This document shows positions 18,021-27,101 of a stretch of DNA of 64,000 bases, one piece after another. Made by a program: the position numbers and the translations under genes. The number at the start of each line of letters is the position of its first letter. Position 1 is the first letter of the stretch. The stretch covers positions 1 through 64,000 of the forward strand of contig NZ_RDQN01000009.1 of assembly GCF_003703395.1 (NCBI RefSeq). The letters are read 5' to 3'. This DNA is from Pseudoxanthomonas spadix (GTDB lineage: Bacteria; Pseudomonadota; Gammaproteobacteria; Xanthomonadales; Xanthomonadaceae). Below the pieces are notes generated by a model that saw only the letters and a program-made list of their open reading frames with translations, did no database searches and was not told where the DNA came from.

Positions 18021-18290
18021 CCGATGGCGTTCGTGCCCGGCCAGTTCATCCTGCAGCCGGGCGATGCCAACGCGCGAGATGCGGTACCACGACCCGCTGC
18101 GCGCCTTCGCCGTGGCGCATCCGGGCTTGCGCTGCCTGCCGTGCCTGTCGCGAGAACGGCCGGCCGCCGCGCACGCCCGGATGCGCGGCGGCTACGTGCA
18201 GCAGGTGCTGGCCGGGTTCGCCCCGGACCCGACCCGCGACATCGCCTGCCTGTGCGGCAATCCGGACAGGATCGATGCCCCGTTCCCAAG
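18021..18290 (+). pseudogene. Relic of ferredoxin-NADP reductase (fpr-like)
   Basis: Two short pieces in different frames resemble parts of the Fpr family. FVPGQFILQPGD (about 18027-18065, third frame) looks like the FAD-domain strand with GQF. HPGLRCLPCLSRE followed by VQQVLAGFAPDPTRDIACLCGNP (about 18110-18270, first frame) matches the NADP-domain C-terminus, where SRE and CGNP are conserved. The middle of the gene is missing and the pieces are out of frame, so this is a decayed fragment. It explains most of the 566-bp space between yadG and the next gene. Recognition is by eye and tentative. Confidence 0.45.
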
Positions 18291-18403
18291 GCGCGCGTGC
18301 TGTTCGAACCGTCATGCCCCCTGCCTTCGGTCACATCCGCCGGCGCCCCGGGTCATGTCAGCATCCACGCAGGAAATTTCCGCTGTCTTCCAAGGAGTTC
18401 GTC

Positions 18404-19864
18404 ATGCGGCACCGCTGGTTGTTCCCCGCCCTGATCCTGGCCGCATGCGCGCCAGCGGCGCAGGCCCGCACCCTGGGCACGCTGGAATTCAAGCCGTGCG
18501 CGCTCAGCGCACCGCTGTCGGCCAGCGTCGTCCAGGCCCAGTGCACCACCCTGGCGGTTCCGGAAAATCCCAAGGCGCCCGATGGCCGCAGGATCAGCCT
18601 GCGCATCGGCTGGATCCCGGCCGGGCGCGAGGAGGCGGCCGAGCCCGATCCGGTCTTCATGCTCGCCGGCGGCCCGGGCCAGTCGGCGCTGGACAGCTAT
18701 CCGCAGGTGCAGCCGGCGTTCGCCGAAGTGGTCAGGAAGCGCAACCTGATCCTGGTCGACCAGCGTGGCACCGGCGGCTCCAACCCGCTGCAGTGCGCCA
18801 ACCCGACCGATGCCATGGACCCTGACTCGCCGCAGGCGGCGGCGGACTACGCGCGCCAGTGCATGGCCACGCTGGAGAAGAAGGCCGACCTGCGCCACTA
18901 CACCACCGGTCAGGCCATCGCCGACCTGGACAGCGTGCGCCAGGCCATCGGTGCGGACAAGATCAACCTGGTCGGCGTGTCCTACGGCACCCGCGTGGCC
19001 CAGCAGTACGCGGCCGCCTATCCGCAGCACACCCGCGCGATCGTGCTGGACGGGGTGGTGCCCAACTCGCTGGTGCTGGGCAACGAGTTCGCGGCGAACC
19101 TGGAACACGCACTGGACCTGCAGTTCGGCCGCTGCGCCAGGGACGCCAAGTGCACGGAGAAACTCGGCGACCCGCGCCAGCGCCTCAACGCGTTGATGAA
19201 GACCTTGAAGGACACCCCGCCGACGGTCAGCTTCCGCGATCCGGCCACTGGCGTGGCCCGGCAGGAAGTGCTCACTGCCGGCGATGTGGCGATGCTGGTG
19301 CGCATGTCGGCCTATCTGCCGTTGATGACCGCGACCCTGCCGCTGCAGTTTTCCGAAGCCGCGCAGGGCCGCTACGACACCCTGGCCGCCAGCGCCAACA
19401 TGATCGGCGATTCGCTGGCCGATGCGATGGCCATCGGCATGCAGCTGTCGGTGATCTGCACCGAGGACGGCAGCGAGCTGAAGGCCGATCCGGCACAGGA
19501 CGGCACGCTGCTGGGCAACGCCATCGTCGAAGGCCTCACGGCCCAGTGCGCGGTATGGCCCAAGGGCACCCGCGCGGCGAACTTTCGCAAGCCGCTGTCC
19601 ACACAGGTGCCGGCGCTGCTGCTGAGCGGCCAGTTCGATCCGGTCACCCCGCCGCGTTATGGCGAGGAAGTGGCCAAGGCCCTGCCCAACGCGCGCCACC
19701 TGGTGCTGCGCGGCCAGGGCCACAACGTCATCGCCGCAGGCTGCACACCGCAGCTGCTGGGCAAGTTCCTCGATGGCCTGGATCCGAAGGCACTGGATGC
19801 CAAGTGCCTGGACCGGCTGACCGACACCCCGCCTTTCACCGGCTTCTACGGATGGGACCCATGA
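18404..19864 (+). CDS. Exported alpha/beta hydrolase (TAP-like peptidase)
   Basis: This 486-residue alpha/beta hydrolase has a signal peptide (MRHRWLFPALILAACAPAAQA, cleavage near residue 21). The oxyanion region is FMLAGGPGQSA (about 86). The nucleophile Ser lies in GVSYGTRVAQQY (about 190), the acid Asp in SGQFDPVTPP (about 410) and the His in RGQGHNVI (about 440). The C-terminal TAP-like domain is that of tripeptidyl/prolyl aminopeptidases (S33-like). AGGAG lies six bases before the ATG at 18404. The stop overlaps the ATG of the next ABC gene, so the three genes 18404-21785 probably form an operon, perhaps linking peptide processing with export (inference). Confidence 0.88.
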   Translation: MRHRWLFPALILAACAPAAQARTLGTLEFKPCALSAPLSASVVQAQCTTLAVPENPKAPDGRRISLRIGWIPAGREEAAEPDPVFMLAGGPGQSALDSYPQVQPAFAEVVRKRNLILVDQRGTGGSNPLQCANPTDAMDPDSPQAAADYARQCMATLEKKADLRHYTTGQAIADLDSVRQAIGADKINLVGVSYGTRVAQQYAAAYPQHTRAIVLDGVVPNSLVLGNEFAANLEHALDLQFGRCARDAKCTEKLGDPRQRLNALMKTLKDTPPTVSFRDPATGVARQEVLTAGDVAMLVRMSAYLPLMTATLPLQFSEAAQGRYDTLAASANMIGDSLADAMAIGMQLSVICTEDGSELKADPAQDGTLLGNAIVEGLTAQCAVWPKGTRAANFRKPLSTQVPALLLSGQFDPVTPPRYGEEVAKALPNARHLVLRGQGHNVIAAGCTPQLLGKFLDGLDPKALDAKCLDRLTDTPPFTGFYGWDP

Positions 19865-20607
19865 TCGCCCTGCGCAATCTCCACAAGACCTTCAAGACCA
19901 AAAAGAGCGAGGTCAAGGCCGTCAATGGCGTGGACTTCACCGCTGCCGATGGCCAGATCACCGGCCTGCTGGGGCCCAATGGCGCCGGCAAGACCACCAC
20001 CCTGCGCATGCTCTACACCCTGATGCAGCCCGACGCGGGCCAGGTGCTGGTCGATGGCGTGGACGTGGCCGCCAACCCGCAGGCCGCGCGCCGCGCGCTG
20101 GGCGTGCTGCCCGACGCGCGCGGGGTGTACAAGCGCCTGACCGCACGCGAGAACATCGCCTACTTCGGCCAGCTGCATGGCCTGGACAGCGCCACCATCA
20201 ACGCCCGCACCGAGCGCTTGGTGCAGGCATTGAACATGGCCGACTTCATCGACCGCCGCGCCGAGGGCTTCAGCCAGGGCCAACGGACCAAGACCGCGAT
20301 TGCCCGCGCGCTGGTGCATGACCCGCGCAACGTGGTCCTGGACGAGCCCACCAACGGCCTGGACGTGATGACCACCCGCAGCCTGCGCGAATTCCTCAAA
20401 GACCTGCGCGGCGAAGGACGCTGCGTGGTGTTCTCCAGCCACATCATGCAGGAGGTCGCCGCGCTGTGTGACCGCATCGTGATCATCGCCAAGGGCACCG
20501 TGGTCGTCGCCGGCAGCGCCGACGAACTGCGCGCGCACTACGGCGAGCAGAACCTGGAAGACGCCTTCGTCAAGGCGATCGGCTCCGAGGAGGGTCTGCT
20601 GGCATGA
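19861..20607 (+). CDS. natA: ABC transporter ATP-binding protein, NatA type
   Basis: This 248-residue ATPase shows Walker A GLLGPNGAGKTT (about 40), a signature FSQGQRTKTAIA (SQGQ in place of SGGQ, as in NatA proteins, about 138), Walker B NVVLDEPTNGLD (about 160) and an H-loop in FSSHIMQEV (about 195). NatAB of Bacillus is a sodium exporter; the same type is widespread with unknown substrates. The ATG overlaps the stop of the hydrolase gene, and its own stop overlaps the permease ATG, indicating a three-gene operon. Confidence 0.9.
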   Translation: MIALRNLHKTFKTKKSEVKAVNGVDFTAADGQITGLLGPNGAGKTTTLRMLYTLMQPDAGQVLVDGVDVAANPQAARRALGVLPDARGVYKRLTARENIAYFGQLHGLDSATINARTERLVQALNMADFIDRRAEGFSQGQRTKTAIARALVHDPRNVVLDEPTNGLDVMTTRSLREFLKDLRGEGRCVVFSSHIMQEVAALCDRIVIIAKGTVVVAGSADELRAHYGEQNLEDAFVKAIGSEEGLLA

Positions 20608-21785
20608 ACAGCCTCAAGACCGTATGGATCGTGATGCGCAAGGAGCTCAAGGATCTGTTCCGCGACCGGCGCACGGTGTTCCTGTCGCTGGCGCTGGGGC
20701 CGATCCTGATTCCGGTGATGCTGGTGGGCATCTTCACCCTGACCGAGAACCGGATCCGCGACCTGACCGAAAAGCCGCTGGAGCTGCCCGTCATCGGCAA
20801 GGACAACGCGCCCAACCTGATCGCCTGGCTGGAAGGCCAGAACGTCACCATCAAGGCGCCACCGACCGACATCGCCGCTGCCATCGCCGAGCAGAAGGAC
20901 GATGTGATCCTGCGCATCGGCGACGACTACGCCGAGAAGTGGCGCAGGAGCGAGCCTGCACCGGTGGAGGTGATCAGCGACAGCACCCGCCAGAACGCCC
21001 AGGTGCCGGTCAAGCGCGTGCAGGCGCTGCTCAAGGCCTACAGCGGGCAGGTCGGGGCGCTGCGCCTGCTGGCGCGCGGGGTCAGTCCCTCGGCCGCCGC
21101 ACCGCTGCAGATCGGCGAGACCGACATGGCCTCCGATGCGGCCAAGCGCGGCCAGCTGGTCGGGATACTGCTGCCCTACCTGCTGATCCTCAGTGCGTTC
21201 ATGGGCGGCGCCTACCTGATCATGGATGCCACGGCCGGCGAGCGCGAACGCCAGTCGATGGAACCGCTGCTGGCCACGCCGGCCGCGCGCGGCGCGATCG
21301 TCAGCGGCAAGGTGGCCGCGGCGTGCGCGGTGGCGCTGCTGTCGCTGGCCTTTACCCTGCTGATGTTCAAGGCCACCGCGGTGATCTCGCCGACCGTGGG
21401 TCGGCAGATGTCGGTGAGTTTCATGACCATCGCGATGCTGCTGCTGATCCTGATGCCGATGGTGTTCATCGGCACCACCCTGCTGACCTATCTGTCGGCC
21501 ACGGCCAAGAGCATGAAGGAGGCGCAGAGCCACATGAGCTACCTCATGCTGCTGCCGATGCTGCCTTCGATCATCCTGATGGTGAACCCGGTCAAGACCC
21601 AGCTATGGCAGTTCGCGGTGCCGTTCCTGGCGCAGAACCAGCTGATCCTGAAGGTCGTGCGCGGCGAGGCGATCGACCCGATCCAGTGGGTGGTCTACTT
21701 GGCGGCCAGCTTCGGCCTGTCGGGCTTGATGTGGTTCCTGGCCGTGCGCCGCTATCGCGGCGAGCAGCTGGCGATCTCGGGCTGA
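20604..21785 (+). CDS. natB: ABC transporter permease, NatB type
   Basis: This 393-residue protein has one N-terminal membrane helix (about 20-45), a large extracytoplasmic domain of about 130 residues, and five or six helices in the C-terminal half (AFMGGAYLIMDATAGERERQ marks the family motif near residue 205). This is the NatB/ABC-2_3 architecture. It pairs with NatA upstream (4-bp overlap) and is followed by an intrinsic terminator, so it ends the operon. Confidence 0.9.
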   Translation: MNSLKTVWIVMRKELKDLFRDRRTVFLSLALGPILIPVMLVGIFTLTENRIRDLTEKPLELPVIGKDNAPNLIAWLEGQNVTIKAPPTDIAAAIAEQKDDVILRIGDDYAEKWRRSEPAPVEVISDSTRQNAQVPVKRVQALLKAYSGQVGALRLLARGVSPSAAAPLQIGETDMASDAAKRGQLVGILLPYLLILSAFMGGAYLIMDATAGERERQSMEPLLATPAARGAIVSGKVAAACAVALLSLAFTLLMFKATAVISPTVGRQMSVSFMTIAMLLLILMPMVFIGTTLLTYLSATAKSMKEAQSHMSYLMLLPMLPSIILMVNPVKTQLWQFAVPFLAQNQLILKVVRGEAIDPIQWVVYLAASFGLSGLMWFLAVRRYRGEQLAISG

Positions 21786-21811
21786 GCCCCAGGGTCTTCG
21801 CAAAACGAGGA

Positions 21812-21841
21812 GGGGCCGGCATTGCCGGCCCTTCTTCTTTT
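21812..21841 (+). terminator. Intrinsic terminator after natB
   Basis: GGGCCGGC (813-820 of 21 kb), loop ATT, GCCGGCCC (824-831), then a T-rich tail TTCTTCTTTT. It ends the natB operon; the convergent TonB-domain lipoprotein gene stops 17 bases beyond it. Confidence 0.85.
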
Positions 21842-21857
21842 GCCACGTGCTGGCCGA

Positions 21858-22934
21858 TCAGCCCGGATTGAACGCGATCGTGCGCCGGGTAGTGCTGGTC
21901 GCGCCGGTGGGTTCGAACTTCCAGCGCTTGACCGCGGTCAGTGCGGCGCGGTCGAACACGCGCGGCGGAGTCGCCTCGACCACCCGCGCATTGGTGACAT
22001 CGCCGTCGCCGCCGATGGTGATCTCCACCACGACGGTGCCGCTGGTATTGGCGCGCAGGGCCTCCATCGGATAACGCGGCGAGGGCGCGCTCAGCAGCCG
22101 ACGTTCGCCCGCCGGCGGGACCGGCTCGGCGGCCACCGGACGCGGCGCCGGGGTTTGGGTGGCCGGGGCCGGCGCCGGGTTCGGGGCGTCTGCCACGGGC
22201 TGGCGCGCAGGCGCGGCGGCCGGAGGCGTCTCGGTCCGGGCCGGCTCGGCCCGAGCGGCTGGCGTTTGCTGCGCCTGCTGGGCCTGCGCCTGCTGCGCCT
22301 GCTGGGCCGCCAGGGCGTCGGCGGCCTGCTTCTGCTGGGCGGCCTGTTCGGCCAGGCGCTGGGTTTCCCTGGTCTTGGCCTCGGCGGCCGCCTTGGCCTT
22401 GCTGGCTTCGTCGGTGGTCTGCTGGGCCAGCAGCTTCTCGCCGCTGGCGATGGCCTGGCCCAGGCGGGGCAGGGCCGGCGCCTTGGGATCAGCCTTGCCG
22501 ATCAGGGCCAGCAGGCGCCTGGCCTCGTCGAAGTCCTGGCGGCCAATGCTCTGCTCGGCGGCGATCACCGTGTAGGGCATCAGGTCGGTCAGGGCGCTGG
22601 TGGTGGCCGGATCGTCGGGCTGCTTGTCACGCAGGGCCAGGTAGTACTCCATGGCGTTGTCGCCGCCCGGGGCGTAGATGCGGTTCTGGCTCAGCGCCTT
22701 GCTGGCGGCGGCGCGCAGGTCCTCGGCGCTCATCGCCTGGACGCTGGCGGCCACCGCTGGCTTGGGTGGGCTGTCGGCGGCCACCGCCTGCGCGGCACTG
22801 GCCTTGTCGGTCGGTGCGGCATTGCCGGGCTGGCTGCCGTCGGCGGCCGGCGGTGGCTTGGAACAGGCGGCCAGCAGGCCGAGCAGCGCGAACGCTGCCA
22901 CGGGCCGCAGCGCGGTCGGTGTGAGCTTGGACAT
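21858..22934 (-). CDS. Lipoprotein with C-terminal TonB domain
   Basis: This 358-residue protein has a type II signal peptide ending in the lipobox LLAACS (about residues 19-24), so it is lipidated. Serine rather than Asp after the Cys predicts the outer membrane. The middle is an Ala/Gln/Lys-rich coiled-coil-like segment (about 170-225) and a Pro/Ala linker. The last 90 residues are a TonB_C domain with APSPRYPMEALR, GTVVVEITIGGDGDVTNARV and FDRAALTAVKRWKFEP. Classical TonB is anchored in the inner membrane by a helix; that helix is absent here. It is separate from the tonB-exbBD cluster at 36.8 kb and convergent with natB. Its partner is unknown. Confidence 0.85.
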   Translation of the reverse strand: MSKLTPTALRPVAAFALLGLLAACSKPPPAADGSQPGNAAPTDKASAAQAVAADSPPKPAVAASVQAMSAEDLRAAASKALSQNRIYAPGGDNAMEYYLALRDKQPDDPATTSALTDLMPYTVIAAEQSIGRQDFDEARRLLALIGKADPKAPALPRLGQAIASGEKLLAQQTTDEASKAKAAAEAKTRETQRLAEQAAQQKQAADALAAQQAQQAQAQQAQQTPAARAEPARTETPPAAAPARQPVADAPNPAPAPATQTPAPRPVAAEPVPPAGERRLLSAPSPRYPMEALRANTSGTVVVEITIGGDGDVTNARVVEATPPRVFDRAALTAVKRWKFEPTGATSTTRRTIAFNPG

Positions 22935-23025
22935 CTGGTATTTCCCCTGGGTGCGCATTGCCTGACGAATGCCTGCAACGTGAAAGTCACGGAAATCGCC
23001 AGCGCTTGTCAACAGGCGCCCGCTC

Positions 23026-24375
23026 CTACTTGCCGATGCAGAACGTGGAAAAGATCCGCCCCAGCAGCGCGTCGGGCGAGGTTTTGCCGGTGATCTCACC
23101 CAGCGCGTCATGGGCAAGCCGCAAGTGTTCAGCGGCCAGTTCAAGCGTTTCATGATCAATCTCGCGTTTTGCAAGGTCCAGGTGCGCCAGGGCCTGCTCC
23201 AGCGCCAGCACATGGCGGGCGCGGGCGGAGAACTCACCCTCGGCAGAGGCGAGTGCCGGGCCACTGACCAGCGCCTGCAGCCGCGCCAGCAGGGCCTGGA
23301 TGCCGGCGCCGGTGCGGGTCGAGATGCCCAGCGCCTGGTCCGGCAGCGCATGGGTCGCCGGCAGCAGGTCGGTCTTGTTGTGCAACCACAGCTGGCGAAG
23401 CTGCGGGTCGAGCAGGTCGGCGAGCGCGGCGTGGCCGGCCTGCGGATCGCGCGCGTCGACCACCACCAGGGCCACGTCGGCGCGCTGCAGTTCCTCGCCG
23501 GCCCGACGCATGCCTTCGCGTTCGATCGCATCGCCACCGCTGCGCAGGCCGGCGGTATCGACCAGGGTCAGCTCCAGGCCATCGACGCGGATCACTTCGT
23601 GCAGGGTGTCACGGGTGGTGCCGGCCAGCGCGCTGACGATGGCCCGCTCGCGTCCGGCCAGTGCATTGAGCAGCGAGCTCTTGCCGGCGTTGGGCGGGCC
23701 GACGATCACCACATGCAGGCCGTCGCGCAGGCGCCGGCCGCGCTCGGCCTCGGCCAACAGCCCGGCCAACGCGTCGCCCAGCTCGGCCAGGCCGGAGCGC
23801 ACCGCCGCGCCGCCGAGCGTGTCCAGCGGCTCGTCGGCGAAATCGATCGCCGCCTCCACATGCACGCGCAGCCGCAGCAGCTGTTCGGACAGTGCCTGGA
23901 TGCGGCGCGAGAACACCCCCTCCAGCGAACGTCGCGCCGCGCGCGCCGCGCGGGCGTCACCGGCGGCGATCAGGTCGGCGATCGCCTCGGCCTGGGCCAG
24001 GTCGAGCTTGCCGTTGAGGAAGGCGCGTTCGGAAAATTCGCCCGGCCGCGCCGGGCGCGCGCCCAGCGCGCAGGCGCGCGCCACCAGGGCGCGCAGCACG
24101 ACCGGGCTGCCGTGGGCCTGCAGTTCGACCACGTCCTCGCCGGTAAAACTGGCCGGGGCGAGGAAGGCCAGGGCGATGCCATCGTCGATCACCTCGCCGT
24201 CGCCATCGAGGAAGCGCGCGTAACGCGCCCGGCGCGGCCGCAGCTGGCCGGCGCCCATCGCCGCGGCGATCGCCAGCGCCTGCGGCCCGGACAGGCGCAC
24301 GATGCCCACCCCCCCGGCGCCGGGGGCGGTGGCCACTGCGGCAATGGTGTCGGTGGTCGCGGCCGCTGCGCTCAC
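23026..24375 (-). CDS. mnmE: tRNA modification GTPase MnmE
   Basis: This 449-residue protein has an N-terminal THF-binding domain (about 1-120, with [12 protein letters not shown]), a helical domain, and an inserted G domain with GPPNAGKSS (about 228), [13 protein letters not shown] (about 275) and NKTD (about 335). It ends with the invariant C-terminal CIGK. With MnmG (43.4-45.3 kb) it makes the 5-carboxymethylaminomethyl modification of U34 in tRNA. The start is GTG at 24375, preceded by GGAG six bases away; an upstream extension to 24495 is non-homologous. It is downstream of yidC in the conserved rpmH-rnpA-yidC-mnmE order. Confidence 0.96.
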   Translation of the reverse strand: MSAAAATTDTIAAVATAPGAGGVGIVRLSGPQALAIAAAMGAGQLRPRRARYARFLDGDGEVIDDGIALAFLAPASFTGEDVVELQAHGSPVVLRALVARACALGARPARPGEFSERAFLNGKLDLAQAEAIADLIAAGDARAARAARRSLEGVFSRRIQALSEQLLRLRVHVEAAIDFADEPLDTLGGAAVRSGLAELGDALAGLLAEAERGRRLRDGLHVVIVGPPNAGKSSLLNALAGRERAIVSALAGTTRDTLHEVIRVDGLELTLVDTAGLRSGGDAIEREGMRRAGEELQRADVALVVVDARDPQAGHAALADLLDPQLRQLWLHNKTDLLPATHALPDQALGISTRTGAGIQALLARLQALVSGPALASAEGEFSARARHVLALEQALAHLDLAKREIDHETLELAAEHLRLAHDALGEITGKTSPDALLGRIFSTFCIGK

Positions 24376-24448
24376 GGTTGCTCCGGTTGGACAGGCGTTC
24401 GGTCCAGGGTCGACGCGATCCTGGTCAGGTCCGGAATTGCCGCCCGGC

Positions 24449-26215
24449 TTACTTGCCCTTGGTCTTGAGGTCGTCCTTGGTGTGGCCCTTGCCATCGGTC
24501 TCGGGCCTGGCCAGCACCGGCTGGCCGTGGATGCGGCCCATCCACCACTGCTGCAGCAGGCTCAGGCCGCCGTTGGTGACCCAGTACAGCACCAGGCCGG
24601 ACGGGAAGAAGGCCATGGTCGCGCCGAAGATCAGCGGCATAAGCTGCATCATCCTGGCCTGGGTCGGGTCCATGCCCGGGTTGGGCGTCAGCCGCTGGGT
24701 CAGGAACATCACCGCCACGTTGAGCAGCGGCAGGACGAAGTACGGATCGCGCGCGGTCAGGTCCTGGATCCACAGGATCCACGGCGCCTGGCGCAACTCC
24801 ACCGATTCGTTGAGCACCCAGTACAGGCACAGGAAGATCGGCATCTGGATCAGCGTGGGCAGGCAGCCACCCATCGGATTGATCTTCTCCTTCTTGTACA
24901 GCTCCATCATCGCCTGCTGCAACTTGGCGCGGTCATCGCCATAGCGCTCCTTCAGCTGCGCCATGCGCGGCTGGAAGCGGCGCAGCTTGGCCATCGACTT
25001 GTACTGGGCCGAGGACAGCGGGAACAGCACCAGCTTGATCACCACCACCAGGCCGATGATCGACCAGCCCCAGTTACCCAGCAGGTCGTGCAGATGGCTC
25101 AGGATCCAGAACAGGCCCGAGCCGATCACCGCCAGCGGCGCGAACCGGCTGTAGTCCACCGCGCTGTCCAGGCCCGGAATGCCCGAGGCCTGGATCGCCC
25201 TGACCAGCTTCGGGCCAACCCACAGGCGCGCCTGGACGGTGCTGGTCTGGCCTGGTGCCACGCTCACGGCCGGACCGGTCTGGCTGATCAGGTACCGCGG
25301 GGTGCCATCGACCACGCGCTGGTCCAGCGAAACCTTGGTCGGCTGCGTCGGATCGGGCACCCAGGCGCTGAGGAAGTGGTGCTCCAGCATCGCCGCCCAG
25401 CCGCCGGTGGCATCCTGGTTGAGCTTGCCCCCTTCCAGGTAGTCCTCGTCGAACTTGCGTCGTTCATAGGCGCCGCTGGCGGTGCGCCAGGCGGCACCGA
25501 CCAGGCTGAAGGCATGCGGATTGGTGAAGCCGCCCTTGACCGGCGGCGGCGGCACGCGTTCGAGTTGGCGATAGACCACCCCGCGCCACGGTGCCTGGCC
25601 GGTGTTGGTGACCTGGTCGGACACGCCTACCAGGTACTGGCCGCGCCTGACGGTGAAGGTGCGCACGATGCGCACGCCATTGCCTTCCCACACGAACGGG
25701 ATGCTCAGGCTGTCCTGGTCGGCGCCCAGACTGTAATCGCGCTGCGGCTGCATCGGGCGAAAGACCGAGCTCTGGTCCGGGGCCGCGCCGCTCTGGGCAA
25801 TCCAGGCCACCGCGGCGGTGTAGCGCTGGGCCGGGTCGTCCTTGAACAGCTCGACCGGTGGGGCGCCGGGATCACGGCTCTGCGGGTACTGCAGCAACTG
25901 GGCGCGCAGGACCTTGCTGCCGTCAATCACCAGCTTGAGCGTGTCGGTACTGACGGTGACCTGGGTGCCCTGCGTCGCCGGCGCGGCGGCCGCCGCATGG
26001 GCCGGCGCGGTGGTCTGCTCGGCCACGTTGGCCGACGGAATGGTCAGGCCCTCGGTGCTGGGCACGCCATTGCCCTGGTCGGATGTGGTGCCCGGCGCGG
26101 TCGCAACCGCAGTGGCGGGTTGGTCCTGGGCGCTGGTCCACTTGCCCCACTCCATCCACAACAAGGTCGCCACCATCAGCCAGGCGAAGATCAGGAAAAC
26201 ACGGGTCTGGTTCAT
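24449..26215 (-). CDS. yidC: Membrane protein insertase YidC
   Basis: This 588-residue insertase has an N-terminal membrane helix ([20 protein letters not shown]), a large periplasmic beta-supersandwich domain (about 60-350) and the five-helix 60KD_IMP core (about 370-570). In that core [19 protein letters not shown] is the cytoplasmic hairpin and [20 protein letters not shown] the conserved helix. The basic C-terminal tail ends DDLKTKGK. It inserts inner-membrane proteins with or without SecYEG. The ATG is 13 bases from the rnpA stop, so no yidD gene intervenes. Part of the rpmH-rnpA-yidC-mnmE cluster. Confidence 0.97.
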   Translation of the reverse strand: MNQTRVFLIFAWLMVATLLWMEWGKWTSAQDQPATAVATAPGTTSDQGNGVPSTEGLTIPSANVAEQTTAPAHAAAAAPATQGTQVTVSTDTLKLVIDGSKVLRAQLLQYPQSRDPGAPPVELFKDDPAQRYTAAVAWIAQSGAAPDQSSVFRPMQPQRDYSLGADQDSLSIPFVWEGNGVRIVRTFTVRRGQYLVGVSDQVTNTGQAPWRGVVYRQLERVPPPPVKGGFTNPHAFSLVGAAWRTASGAYERRKFDEDYLEGGKLNQDATGGWAAMLEHHFLSAWVPDPTQPTKVSLDQRVVDGTPRYLISQTGPAVSVAPGQTSTVQARLWVGPKLVRAIQASGIPGLDSAVDYSRFAPLAVIGSGLFWILSHLHDLLGNWGWSIIGLVVVIKLVLFPLSSAQYKSMAKLRRFQPRMAQLKERYGDDRAKLQQAMMELYKKEKINPMGGCLPTLIQMPIFLCLYWVLNESVELRQAPWILWIQDLTARDPYFVLPLLNVAVMFLTQRLTPNPGMDPTQARMMQLMPLIFGATMAFFPSGLVLYWVTNGGLSLLQQWWMGRIHGQPVLARPETDGKGHTKDDLKTKGK

Positions 26216-26228
26216 CAGGCAGGCAGTC

Positions 26229-26669
26229 TCAGCCGGTGGTCGGGTCCGGCGTGGAAAGGGAGGAGGGAGGGCTCGAAGGCGCGGGGCGCATTGTGCCGCC
26301 CGCATCCGGAGGGGGCAACGCGCCGGCGCGCACCAGCAGCCCGCAGAAGGCCTGGCGCAGCTGCGTGGACGAAGCGGCGGCCGCCGGTGGGCGGGCGACC
26401 AGCACGTAGTCGCCCGGCTCCAGCTGCGCGCGCAGGGCGCGGAACTGCTCGCGCAAGGTCCGCTTGATGCGGTTGCGGCCGACGGCGTGCTTGTCGACCT
26501 TGCGTGACACCGCCAGACCCAGCCGCGCCCCGTCGCCGCCAGCCGCGTAATGCAGGGCCAGCATCGGCGCCGCGGTCCGGCGTGCGGTGGCGAACACCCG
26601 GGCGTACTCGGCCGAGGTGCGCACCCGGGCCGCACGGGGGAAGGTCCTGCGGGGAAATTCAGAGCTCAT
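26229..26669 (-). CDS. rnpA: Ribonuclease P protein component
   Basis: This 146-residue basic protein carries the RNase P signature RLGLAVSRKVDKHAVGRNRI, an Arg-rich RNA-binding helix, at about residues 48-68, preceded by FPRAARVRTSAEYARVF. It assists the RnpB RNA in 5' maturation of tRNA. It is longer than the usual about 120 residues because of a Pro/Ser/Thr-rich C-terminal tail (about 118-146). That tail occupies the position where yidD starts in many genomes. It lies 91 bases downstream of rpmH, likely co-transcribed. Confidence 0.95.
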   Translation of the reverse strand: MSSEFPRRTFPRAARVRTSAEYARVFATARRTAAPMLALHYAAGGDGARLGLAVSRKVDKHAVGRNRIKRTLREQFRALRAQLEPGDYVLVARPPAAAASSTQLRQAFCGLLVRAGALPPPDAGGTMRPAPSSPPSSLSTPDPTTG

Positions 26670-26760
26670 GGCACGACAAAGCCCGCACCGTTGCCGGGCG
26701 CGGGCTTGGGGTGCAGACGCATGGCAATGTCAGAGCCGCGCACCGGGCGCGGCCCCGGCA

Positions 26761-26901
26761 TCAGGCGCAGAGCGTCTTGCGGCCCTTGGCGCGACGGCGG
26801 GCGAGGATCTTGCGGCCGTCAGCGGTCTTCATGCGTGCACGAAAACCGTGGTCGCGCTTGCGCTTGAGATTGCTGGGCTGGTAGGTGCGCTTGGTGGCCA
26901 T
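26761..26901 (-). CDS. rpmH: Ribosomal protein L34
   Basis: This 46-residue protein starts [19 protein letters not shown] and ends GRKTLCA; the sequence [19 protein letters not shown] is the L34 hallmark. It is a 50S subunit protein and the first gene of the leftward rpmH-rnpA-yidC-mnmE cluster. It is divergent from dnaA across a 200-bp spacer that must hold both promoters. Confidence 0.97.
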   Translation of the reverse strand: MATKRTYQPSNLKRKRDHGFRARMKTADGRKILARRRAKGRKTLCA

Positions 26902-27101
26902 GGGGCACTCTAAGGCGTATGCGTGGAAAGAACCGGAAATTCTACGGGGCGCCGGTTTGCTGCGTCAAGGGCAGGGTGTGGACCAGGCTGTGGATGGGCG
27001 GTGGGCCGCCGGTGCATCGTGGTAACCTGCGCGGCCCCTTTTTCGCTTGTGCCACGCAGGTTGTTGCCACGCCTGCGCCGGCCGGATGATCGATCTCGCA
27101 A
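26902..27101. promoter_or_regulatory. rpmH-dnaA divergent promoter region
   Basis: This spacer separates rpmH (leftward) from dnaA (rightward). One DnaA-box-like 9-mer, TGTGGATGG (26989-26997), matches seven of nine positions of the TGTGGATAA consensus and could serve DnaA autoregulation. No convincing -35/-10 pair could be fixed by eye for either gene. Confidence 0.45.
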
